64,000 nucleotides of DNA from an uncultured Corynebacterium sp. (GTDB lineage Bacteria > Actinomycetota > Actinomycetes > Mycobacteriales > Mycobacteriaceae): NCBI GenBank assembly GCA_946223355.1, contig CAMIPB010000005.1, positions 28,366-92,365 on the forward strand. The letters run 5' to 3'. A program made the position numbers and the translations under genes. Below are positions 1 through 6,612 of this stretch, one piece after another. The notes below the pieces were generated by a model. It saw only the letters and a program-made list of their open reading frames with translations. It was not told the origin of the DNA and ran no database searches. Within the stretch, counting starts at the first letter, position 1. The number at the start of each line of letters is the position of its first letter.

Positions 1-1
1 C

Positions 2-145
2 ATGGAGAGCTCCTTGAGAAAGCTCCTAGATAATGTTGCAGACGATGTCTTATTTTTGCCAGGACATGGACCAACCACCACGATGCGAAACGAACGCATG
101 ACCAATCCGTTCTTGCTCGATTTGTCACAAGGTAGGCTGAATTAA
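2..145 (+). CDS. C-terminal fragment of an MBL-fold metallo-hydrolase (glyoxalase II-like)
   Basis: Only the last 47 codons lie in the window; the frame is open from base 2 and stops at TAA 143-145. The readable peptide contains FLPGHGPTTT followed by NER.TNPF, which is the usual C-terminus of actinobacterial MBL-fold hydrolases of the glyoxalase II type: a metal-ligand His in PGHGP and a closing E-R-x-x-N-P-F segment. The metal-binding HxHxDH motif would lie upstream, outside the window. The stop is one base before the hisS start, so the two are probably co-transcribed. The substrate cannot be told from this fragment. Confidence 0.75.
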   Translation: MESSLRKLLDNVADDVLFLPGHGPTTTMRNERMTNPFLLDLSQGRLN

Positions 146-146
146 C

Positions 147-1430
147 GTGAGCGATAACAAGAAATTCAAGGCCCTATCCGCACCTAAAGGAGTCCCGGAC
201 TATATCCCACCACAGTCCGAAGTTTTTTATCACGTGCGTGACACGATGGTTCAACAGGCGCACCTTTCAGGGTTCCAGCACATTGAGCTTCCAATCTTTG
301 AAGACACAACCTTGTTCGCCCGTGGCGTAGGCGAGTCAACCGATGTTGTGTCTAAAGAGATGTACACTTTCGCGGACAGGGGAGAGCGTTCGGTGACGCT
401 GCGTCCTGAAGGCACAGCAGGTGTTATGCGTGCGGTCATCGAACATAATCTGGACCGCGGTCAGCTCCCCGTCAAGTTGAATTACTTCGGCCCATTCTTT
501 CGCTATGAGCGCCCACAAGCCGGACGATACCGCCAACTGCAACAGGTAGGCGTCGAAGCTATTGGTGTGGATGATCCTGCTCTAGATGCTGAAGTGATCG
601 CGCTAGCAGATCGCTCCTTCCGAGCACTTGGACTAACCGGCTTTCGTTTGGAACTAACTAGCTTGGGCGATAACAACTGCCGCCCGGAGTATCGCAAGAA
701 ACTACAAGAGTTCTTGTTTGCATTGCCTCTCGACGAGGAAACGCGCAAGCGCGCTGAAATCAATCCGCTCCGCGTTCTGGACGATAAGCGTGATGAAGTC
801 AAGAAAATGACGGCAGATGCGCCACTCATGCTGGACCATTTGGATGCTCCGTGCCAAGAACATTTTGAAACCGTGACAGGTCTGCTTGATGACATGGGCG
901 TTGCTTATGAAGTCAACCCACGTATGGTTCGAGGACTGGACTACTACACTAAGACCACGTTTGAGTTTGTCCACGACGGATTAGGTGCTCAGTCCGGCAT
1001 TGGTGGAGGTGGGCGTTACGACGGCCTCATGGCTCAACTCGGCGGACAAGACTTGTCCGGTATTGGCTACGGCCTCGGTGTAGATCGCGCGGTGCTGGCA
1101 ATGGAGGCTGAAGGCATCACCGTCGATGCCTCTGTGCATAGGGTAGACGTGTACGGCGTTGCACTGGGTGCTGATGCTAAACGACGCATGAGCGTTATCA
1201 TCAATGAACTTCGTGCTAATGGCATTGCCTGTGACATGTCTTTTGGCGACCGCGGACTCAAGGGCGCGATGAAGGGCGCGAATCGTTCCGGTGCTCGCTT
1301 TGCCCTAGTTTTGGGCGAACAGGAGCTTGAGGCAGGCACCATTGCGGTTAAGGATATGGCTGCTCAAGAGCAAAAGGACGTAGCGTTAGACGATGTTGTG
1401 TCTACGCTACGGTCCCAATTGCAGAACTAA
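147..1430 (+). CDS. hisS: Histidyl-tRNA synthetase
   Basis: Cytoplasmic class II aminoacyl-tRNA synthetase that charges tRNA-His; 427 residues, usual length for bacterial HisRS. Visible hallmarks are class II motif 2 (FRYERPQAGRYRQ, about residues 118-130), the histidine-specific RGLDYYT segment (262-268), the GGGGRYDGL glycine-rich stretch (286-294) and a C-terminal anticodon-binding domain from about residue 330. The start is GTG at 147, one base after the upstream stop, so translation is probably coupled. It converges on sdaA with only 12 bases between the two stops and no recognisable terminator there. Confidence 0.97.
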   Translation: MSDNKKFKALSAPKGVPDYIPPQSEVFYHVRDTMVQQAHLSGFQHIELPIFEDTTLFARGVGESTDVVSKEMYTFADRGERSVTLRPEGTAGVMRAVIEHNLDRGQLPVKLNYFGPFFRYERPQAGRYRQLQQVGVEAIGVDDPALDAEVIALADRSFRALGLTGFRLELTSLGDNNCRPEYRKKLQEFLFALPLDEETRKRAEINPLRVLDDKRDEVKKMTADAPLMLDHLDAPCQEHFETVTGLLDDMGVAYEVNPRMVRGLDYYTKTTFEFVHDGLGAQSGIGGGGRYDGLMAQLGGQDLSGIGYGLGVDRAVLAMEAEGITVDASVHRVDVYGVALGADAKRRMSVIINELRANGIACDMSFGDRGLKGAMKGANRSGARFALVLGEQELEAGTIAVKDMAAQEQKDVALDDVVSTLRSQLQN

Positions 1431-1442
1431 CAGTATGCAGAT

Positions 1443-2852
1443 TTAGCAGTTCACTTGGCTGACTGGCATGCCTAAGGTCTTTGCCAGTCCGCCCAAGGAG
1501 GTCTCCTTGTACTTGGAGAGCATGTCTCGCCCAGTATCCGCCATCGTTTGAACTGCGTTGTCCAGGCTTACGTGGTGGGTTCCTTCACCCATCAAAGCCA
1601 GACGGGCGGCATTAATTGCTTTAACCGCACCAATTGCATTGCGCTCGATACACGGAATTTGCACGAGTCCGCCCACGGGATCACATGTGAGACCCAAATT
1701 GTGTTCCAGCGCGATCTCCGCGGCATTTTCTACTTGGGCAGCAGTTCCGCCTAAGAGTTCTGCCATGCCTGCAGCCGCCATGGAACATGCGGAACCGACT
1801 TCTCCCTGGCAACCAACCTCTGCGCCAGAAATGGATGCATTTTGCTTAATGATCATGCCGATCGCGCCTGCGGTAAGCATGTAACGACGAGCATCGCTGC
1901 GGGTAAAATCTGTGCGAAAATCGCGCGCGTAGTGCAATACTGCGGGAATGATACCGGAGGCGCCATTAGTGGGTGCGGTAATAACCCGTCCGCCAGCAGC
2001 GTTTTGCTCATTGACTGCGAGGGCATATAGGTTCACCCATTCCATCGCAGAAAAGCCACATGAGCGCTCCTCGGTGCGCTCCAAGAGACGACGATAAACA
2101 TCTGGTGCACGACGAGGTACATTGAGTCCGCCAGGCAAAATGCCAGATGAGCTGATACCTGCGGTTACGCACTCGCGCATTACATCCCAAGCACGGTCCA
2201 AATGCACGTAGACTGCATCTAAACCGCCATTGGATCGGTGAAGTACTTCTTCGTTGGCAGCGACAACTTCCCAGATTGCCAGGTCTGCTTCTCGGCAGTG
2301 TGCAAGAAGTTCGGCGCAATTGTTGAATGGGTAAGGTACTTCTTCTTGCTGGTTTGCGGCTGCAGCACCAGCTGGAACTTTATCGCGGGAAGCTACTTCA
2401 GCATCGAGCTCCGCGCGCGACAAAACGAAACCGCCACCTACGGAGAAATACTCTGCACCTTCAGCAAGAACAGTGCCTTCAGCATCCCACGCGGTAAAAA
2501 TCAGGCAGTTTGGATGCTCAGGGACTGGCTCGTTGTTAAAGGCAATCTCGTAGTCCATCGTGCCCAATGGGCCGGTGATGGAGCCAGCAAGAGGGATTTC
2601 GTCGTTTGGACCTGGTTCCACGTCTTCCGGAACCGTAGTTGGAGTCCAACCTACTAAGCCGAGGATCGTTGCGCGATCTGTTGCATGGCCCTTACCAGTC
2701 GCGGACAGGGAACCACGAAGTTCTATGTGAACCTTTGCTGGATCTACCGGTAACGATTCGACAAATGATTTCGCTGCTCGCATGGGGCCCACGGTATGTG
2801 AGGAAGACGGGCCAATGCCGATACTGAAAATGTCAGTGACGCTGATGGTCAA
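1443..2852 (-). CDS. sdaA: L-serine dehydratase (ammonia-lyase), iron-sulfur type
   Basis: Converts L-serine to pyruvate and ammonia. The 469 residues are the fused form, with the beta domain N-terminal (IGPSSSHTVGP near residue 13) and the alpha domain C-terminal. Cysteines expected to hold the oxygen-sensitive 4Fe-4S cluster are seen in GCQGEVG, TCDPVGG and IPCIERN. The start is TTG (2850-2852), preceded on the minus strand by AAGGAG eight bases upstream; this gives the normal N-terminus TISVTDIFSIGIGPSS. It lies at the downstream end of a minus-strand block and may have its own promoter in the 71 bases before it, where an imperfect dyad is found (2875-2893). Confidence 0.95.
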   Translation of the reverse strand: MTISVTDIFSIGIGPSSSHTVGPMRAAKSFVESLPVDPAKVHIELRGSLSATGKGHATDRATILGLVGWTPTTVPEDVEPGPNDEIPLAGSITGPLGTMDYEIAFNNEPVPEHPNCLIFTAWDAEGTVLAEGAEYFSVGGGFVLSRAELDAEVASRDKVPAGAAAANQQEEVPYPFNNCAELLAHCREADLAIWEVVAANEEVLHRSNGGLDAVYVHLDRAWDVMRECVTAGISSSGILPGGLNVPRRAPDVYRRLLERTEERSCGFSAMEWVNLYALAVNEQNAAGGRVITAPTNGASGIIPAVLHYARDFRTDFTRSDARRYMLTAGAIGMIIKQNASISGAEVGCQGEVGSACSMAAAGMAELLGGTAAQVENAAEIALEHNLGLTCDPVGGLVQIPCIERNAIGAVKAINAARLALMGEGTHHVSLDNAVQTMADTGRDMLSKYKETSLGGLAKTLGMPVSQVNC

Positions 2853-2874
2853 AACGGCTGCTCCTTTCCGAATG

Positions 2875-2893
2875 TGTTACATACCATATTACA
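2875..2893. promoter_or_regulatory. Imperfect dyad upstream of sdaA
   Basis: The 19 bases form TGT-x-A-x-AT / AT-x-T-x-ACA, a degenerate inverted repeat 23-41 bases before the sdaA TTG start. Position and symmetry would suit a repressor or activator site, but it matches no corynebacterial operator I can name with confidence. Confidence 0.25.
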
Positions 2894-2923
2894 GCTCAAT
2901 TAGTGTGCTTCGCTGCAGTGGCG

Positions 2924-3580
2924 CTAATTGGTGCCCCCATAATCCCGTAATAGCTCTGTCATGGATTGAAAGTCATCTGGTATGCCTGCGCCGCTTGGTC
3001 TAGTTGGTGAAGAAGGAGCAAGGCCTTCGACCTGCTGATTGTTTGAGACCATCAGCTGAGCAAGCTCAGTAGCTGCTTGAGTAATACGATTTGTAACTTC
3101 TTGGCCAGCATCTGATCCGTAGTCCTCAGTAGCCATAAATACCGAGGTAGGAACCACCAAAGCATGCATAAAACTCAAAAGTGGCCGTACCGCATGTTCG
3201 AGCATAAGTGAATGTCTACTTGTGCCCGCTGTTGCACCAATTATCGTTGGCACACCGCTGAGCGTGTGCGTATCGAGGACGTCGAAAAGCATCTTGAAAA
3301 GGCCCGAGTAGCTTCCCTGAAACACAGGGGTCACGGCTATGAGTCCATCAGCTAAGGCAAGCGCCTTTTTGGCCTCATCGAGCTTTGGCGTTGGTTGCCC
3401 AAAATTGTTGTACGCTTTTGCGAGTTCTGGAAGTAGCTCTTTGATTTCAAAGTGGTTAACTGAGATGTCTTCGCCGCGCCCTGCAATTTGTGTGCGTACT
3501 GCTGAAGACAGTTCCACAGCGAGGTTGCTGGTCGTAGACGGAGTGGACATGCCAGCGGAAAGTACAACAAGGTGGCGCAT
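2924..3580 (-). CDS. FMN reductase partnered with an LLM monooxygenase (CE1759-like)
   Basis: A 218-residue flavodoxin-fold NAD(P)H-dependent FMN reductase. The N-terminus MRHLVVLSAGMSTPSTTS is the phosphate-binding strand-loop, and the segment TPVFQGSYSGLFKMLFD is the flavin-binding loop typical of the NADPH-dependent FMN reductase family. The gene begins four bases after the stop of the luciferase-like monooxygenase at 3585-4712, so it is almost certainly translated from the same message and supplies it with reduced FMN. The pair matches the 'LLM duo' families named after CE1758 and CE1759 of C. efficiens. The C-terminal 30 residues (Pro/Ser rich) look like a flexible tail. The substrate of the pair is unknown. 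Confidence 0.85.
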   Translation of the reverse strand: MRHLVVLSAGMSTPSTTSNLAVELSSAVRTQIAGRGEDISVNHFEIKELLPELAKAYNNFGQPTPKLDEAKKALALADGLIAVTPVFQGSYSGLFKMLFDVLDTHTLSGVPTIIGATAGTSRHSLMLEHAVRPLLSFMHALVVPTSVFMATEDYGSDAGQEVTNRITQAATELAQLMVSNNQQVEGLAPSSPTRPSGAGIPDDFQSMTELLRDYGGTN

Positions 3581-3584
3581 AAGG

Positions 3585-4712
3585 TTAGCTGCTTTCAGAT
3601 GAGTTGCGGTTGACAGGATCGACGAAATGATGAGGAGATTCAGGATTGGCTACCAAGCTTTGATGCGTTGGCGGGGCAGAAGGCACATGCTCGGGACGTC
3701 GCTTTTCCATGCGGCGCCGAAGCTCAGGGACAACTTGAGTGCCCAGGATCTCAATCTGTGAAAGAACCACTTCTTCTGGAAGACCAGCATGGTCAATGAG
3801 GAACAACTGTCGCTGATAGTCTCCCATCCAATCAGCAAACTGCATAGTGCGTTCGATGACCTGCTCAACTGTTCCGACCGTAAGTGGTGTCGTGGCAGAA
3901 AATTCTTCCAACGAAGGGCCATGGCCATAGACCGGAGCATTGTCGAAATATGGACGAAAGAAATCTTTAGCGGCTTGTTCAGTCTCTCCGATGAAGACGT
4001 GTCCGCCAAGCCCAACGATTGCTTGGTCTGCTCGGCCGTGACCGTAAGACTCAAAGCGACGTCGGTAAATGCTCACCATTTTGGCAGTATGTTCTTTATT
4101 CCAGAAAATGTTGTTGTGGAAGAAACCATCGCCATAAAACGCAGCCTGCTCCGCTATTTGAACTGAGCGAATCGAGCCGTGCCAAACAAAGGGAGGGGTG
4201 TTATCCAGAGGAAATGGCGTAGAAGTATAGCCCTGGATAGGGGTGCGAAATTTTCCCTGCCAGCTGATGTTTTTCTCGCGCCAAAGACGGCGAAGCAGGT
4301 GATAATTTTCTACTGCGAGCGGGATTCCCTGGCGAATGTCTTTCCCGAACCAAGGATAAACGGGCCCAGTGTTTCCGCGCCCCATCATTAAATCAATGCG
4401 TCCACCCGATAAGTGCTGAAGGAATGCGTAATCTTCAGCAATCTTGAGAGGGTCGTTGGTCGTTATCAGCGTGGTAGACGTTGATAGCAACAGGCGTTTG
4501 GTCTGTGCTGCGATAAAGCCTAGGTGGGTTGTAGGTGATGACGGGACAAATGGTGGATTGTGGTGCTCACCGGTGGCAAAGACGTCCAACCCAACTTCTT
4601 CCGCCTTGAGGGCATATTTGGTAATCGAAGCTATGCGTTCACCTTCAGAGGGCGTGGAGCCGCTGATGGGATCGGAGGTGACATCGCCTACAGACATGAT
4701 GCCAAACTGCAT
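3585..4712 (-). CDS. Luciferase-like (LLM) flavin-dependent monooxygenase, CE1758-like
   Basis: A 375-residue protein of the bacterial-luciferase superfamily (TIM barrel, FMNH2- or F420-type). Characteristic segments are FATGEHHNPPF near residue 45 and GGRIDLMMGRGN near 105, then LLRRLW. The start ATG at 4712 has AAAGG about seven bases upstream. The reductase gene follows after four bases, which implies a two-component, FMNH2-dependent oxygenase. Sulfonate, amine or hydrocarbon substrates are all known for this superfamily; nothing here decides between them. Three inverted repeats lie in the 100 bases upstream (4741-4800), so transcription is probably regulated. Confidence 0.85.
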   Translation of the reverse strand: MQFGIMSVGDVTSDPISGSTPSEGERIASITKYALKAEEVGLDVFATGEHHNPPFVPSSPTTHLGFIAAQTKRLLLSTSTTLITTNDPLKIAEDYAFLQHLSGGRIDLMMGRGNTGPVYPWFGKDIRQGIPLAVENYHLLRRLWREKNISWQGKFRTPIQGYTSTPFPLDNTPPFVWHGSIRSVQIAEQAAFYGDGFFHNNIFWNKEHTAKMVSIYRRRFESYGHGRADQAIVGLGGHVFIGETEQAAKDFFRPYFDNAPVYGHGPSLEEFSATTPLTVGTVEQVIERTMQFADWMGDYQRQLFLIDHAGLPEEVVLSQIEILGTQVVPELRRRMEKRRPEHVPSAPPTHQSLVANPESPHHFVDPVNRNSSESS

Positions 4713-4740
4713 GAGGGACCTTTCGAAAGATTCGCGGAGG

Positions 4741-4754
4741 GGAAGAAATCTTCC
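4741..4754. promoter_or_regulatory. Perfect dyad GGAAGA-AA-TCTTCC upstream of the LLM gene
   Basis: A 6-2-6 perfect inverted repeat, 29-42 bases before the start codon of the LLM monooxygenase (minus strand). It sits where an operator or promoter-proximal site would act. A further perfect 8-mer palindrome (GACATGTC) lies at 4761-4768. Confidence 0.4.
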
Positions 4755-4777
4755 ATTCGTGACATGTCAACAATGTG

Positions 4778-4800
4778 GTTTGTGGAAGTATTCCACGAAC
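4778..4800. promoter_or_regulatory. Long dyad centred on GTGGAA-GTA-TTCCAC upstream of the LLM gene
   Basis: Arms of ten bases (GTTTGTGGAA and TTCCACGAAC) with a three-base spacer and one mismatch. It lies between the stop of the HEPN-like/CBS gene (4816) and the LLM start (4712), both on the minus strand. No U-run follows on the minus strand, so a protein-binding operator is more likely than an intrinsic terminator. The binding factor is unknown. Confidence 0.45.
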
Positions 4801-4815
4801 CTGGTGTGGGAAACC

Positions 4816-5541
4816 TTAGAGTTTCGATAACAAAGCGGGGAGATCCCGGGGAGAGATAACTCGCAGAGGCTTCTGGTCTTTCGATCCGCTCTCGGTTATG
4901 ACGATTGCGCGCGGAGTTTGTCCACGCTTATTTGGGATGGCAAGTGCATCGTAGGCTTCTTGGGCAGAAACTGTGCGGGGTAGGAATACGGCCTGCTCAT
5001 GTTTCTTGATGTATTTGATCGTGTCATGAACGCGCGCCTCTTCAGGAATATCAGCGATGTATTCAGCCACCCATCGGGTAAGCGCATTCATAGTCAGCAG
5101 GGTGACAAAATGTCCATCGGAATATACCGGAAACTGGGAAACATCCTTTGCCCTAATCAGTTCAAAGAGGTGCGTGATCGAATCGTCTGGGTGAAGCGTT
5201 ATAACTTCCTGATCTTCAAGGACGCTCAGAGCTAGTGGCGGATCAAGCAACAAAGACTTTATATGATTGATGGAATCCACCGTCTCTTGAAATGGCTCCG
5301 CGATTGGTTTTCCGTCATTAAATTTGCCGTGTGAAATTGCATTGCGAAGATTGCCGTAGTCTTTGAGAACCGCGGCTTGATCAGAAGATAGCCAATGTTT
5401 GGACGCTGCTTTATCTACCATCCACCAGAAAGAATCACTGCGCTTTGCGCCTAACTCCACTCGCAGGAACGTCTCAATCTCGTTAAACGCAGAAATGAAA
5501 TCCATCGCCCGCGATGAGCCGGTTTCAGCACGATCAGTCAT
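4816..5541 (-). CDS. HEPN-like N-terminal domain fused to a CBS-domain pair
   Basis: 241 residues from the ATG at 5539-5541. The N-terminal 100 residues are helical and carry LRNAISHG, an R-x4-H motif (R66...H71) with Asn after the Arg, as in HEPN-domain ribonucleases; the preceding FNEIETFLR and following PFQETVDSINHIKSLLLDPP fit the outer helices of that fold. Residues about 105-165 and 173-241 are two CBS repeats (VITLHPDDSITHLFELI; FLPRTVSAQEAYDAL), which in other proteins bind adenine nucleotides. I infer a nucleotide-responsive HEPN protein; RNase activity is not shown. A 22-codon longer reading from 5607 is unlikely: it would cover an 11-base tandem repeat, whereas GGTGGGG precedes the chosen ATG. 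There is no adjacent MNT-type antitoxin gene. Confidence 0.7.
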   Translation of the reverse strand: MTDRAETGSSRAMDFISAFNEIETFLRVELGAKRSDSFWWMVDKAASKHWLSSDQAAVLKDYGNLRNAISHGKFNDGKPIAEPFQETVDSINHIKSLLLDPPLALSVLEDQEVITLHPDDSITHLFELIRAKDVSQFPVYSDGHFVTLLTMNALTRWVAEYIADIPEEARVHDTIKYIKKHEQAVFLPRTVSAQEAYDALAIPNKRGQTPRAIVITESGSKDQKPLRVISPRDLPALLSKL

Positions 5542-5562
5542 GCCCCCACCATACAAACATTG

Positions 5563-5584
5563 GTGAGGGCAGTGTGAGGGCAGT
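5563..5584 (+). repeat. 11-base tandem duplication (GTGAGGGCAGT x2)
   Basis: Two perfect head-to-tail copies lie 22-43 bases upstream of the chosen start of the HEPN-like/CBS gene. The unit is not a multiple of three, which argues that this stretch is untranslated leader and not an N-terminal extension of that gene. Confidence 0.8.
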
Positions 5585-5615
5585 GCCTGGAACTTAGAGC
5601 GGTTCAAAGCGGATT

Positions 5616-5630
5616 AGGGGAATTACCCCT
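5616..5630 (-). other. Short GC-rich hairpin at the end of the zinc-peptidase gene
   Basis: AGGGG-aatta-CCCCT is a five-pair stem overlapping the TAA stop (5623-5625) of the YpfJ-type peptidase. It has no clear U-run after it, so it is at best a weak terminator before the HEPN-like/CBS gene. Confidence 0.3.
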
Positions 5631-6513
5631 TATAAACGCCTCGGTCAAGGGTGTCGCAAGCGGACATTGAGCCGGTCTTGTAGCCCGTCAAGAAGGCCTT
5701 TTGGCGGCCCTCCGATGAACCATGTGTCCACAAATCAGGACGAACCTCTCCCTGGGTTCGCTTTTGGATATTGTCATCGCCTACGGCGCGCGCTGAATCA
5801 ACCGCTGCTTGAACCTGTTCATCGGTCAGCGGTTCTAAAAGTGCGTCTTCACCATCGTCCGCGTGATGTGCCCACAGGCCTGCGTAGCAGTCAGCCTGCA
5901 ATTCTACTTTCACTGCGTTGGAGTCTTGACCCGGCTGATTGTAATTCGAAAGCTTGAGGGTTCCCTCAATTTGTTGGATATGGTGTCCGAATTCGTGAGC
6001 CACGATGTACATCTGCGCAAATGGGGCATCAGAACCACCCAGCTGCTCGAGCATATTAAAGAAAGAGACATCAAAGTATGTTCCCTGGTCTCCAGGACAG
6101 TAAAAGGGCCCGGTTTGAGAGGAAGCCATTCCACAACCCGATTGGACAGTATTCTCAAAAACCGTCAATCCTGGCTGCGTATATTCTAGATCTGCCTGTT
6201 CAGGCAAAACCTTCGCCCATACTTTATCTAGTGACTCCGCGGTGAACTGAACGCGACAATCAGCATGTTCGTTGCCATCCTGAGCGGTCTTGCAATGGGG
6301 GAGTGCTTCACCATTTTGGGCAGGCTGTTGCTGGCTTTGCTCCCCACCTAACATCGGCCCGAGGTCAGCGGGACTGCCGCCCAAAAGGAGAAAAAGGCCA
6401 ATGAGGAGGAGTGAACCGATACCGCCGCCTGCCGCGATTGTTCCGCCCCGGCCGCCACCACGGCTCGTCGAGCCGGACCGGGAACCGAATTCTGCTCCTT
6501 CACGAAATGTCAT
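5623..6513 (-). CDS. YpfJ-family neutral zinc metallopeptidase, membrane anchored
   Basis: 296 residues from ATG at 6511-6513. The N-terminus is basic and Gly/Arg rich (TFREGAEFGSRSG...), followed by one hydrophobic segment at about residues 26-47 (IGSLLLIGLFLLLGG) that should anchor it with the catalytic domain outside. The domain has the zincin motif HEFGHH near residue 175, preceded by FAQMYIVA, and a downstream ELQADCYAGLWAHH that supplies the third ligand region, as in the putative neutral zinc metallopeptidase family (Pfam Zn_peptidase). Substrates are unknown for the family. A GTG six codons further up (6531) is a possible alternative start. It is divergent from aspS across about 100 bases. 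Confidence 0.88.
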   Translation of the reverse strand: MTFREGAEFGSRSGSTSRGGGRGGTIAAGGGIGSLLLIGLFLLLGGSPADLGPMLGGEQSQQQPAQNGEALPHCKTAQDGNEHADCRVQFTAESLDKVWAKVLPEQADLEYTQPGLTVFENTVQSGCGMASSQTGPFYCPGDQGTYFDVSFFNMLEQLGGSDAPFAQMYIVAHEFGHHIQQIEGTLKLSNYNQPGQDSNAVKVELQADCYAGLWAHHADDGEDALLEPLTDEQVQAAVDSARAVGDDNIQKRTQGEVRPDLWTHGSSEGRQKAFLTGYKTGSMSACDTLDRGVYKG

Positions 6514-6612
6514 ATTTAGAGTGTGCCACACCTAGTAGCAGATCGCTCCGACAAACCGAGTAAACTGGGCGCGATAGAAAAATCACTTAAGGCTGGAAGG
6601 AAATGAGATAGC

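Noticed and set aside
3581..3595. AAGGTTAGCTG resembling half of a DtxR iron box
   Set aside because: The second half-site is absent and it lies between two genes of one transcript.
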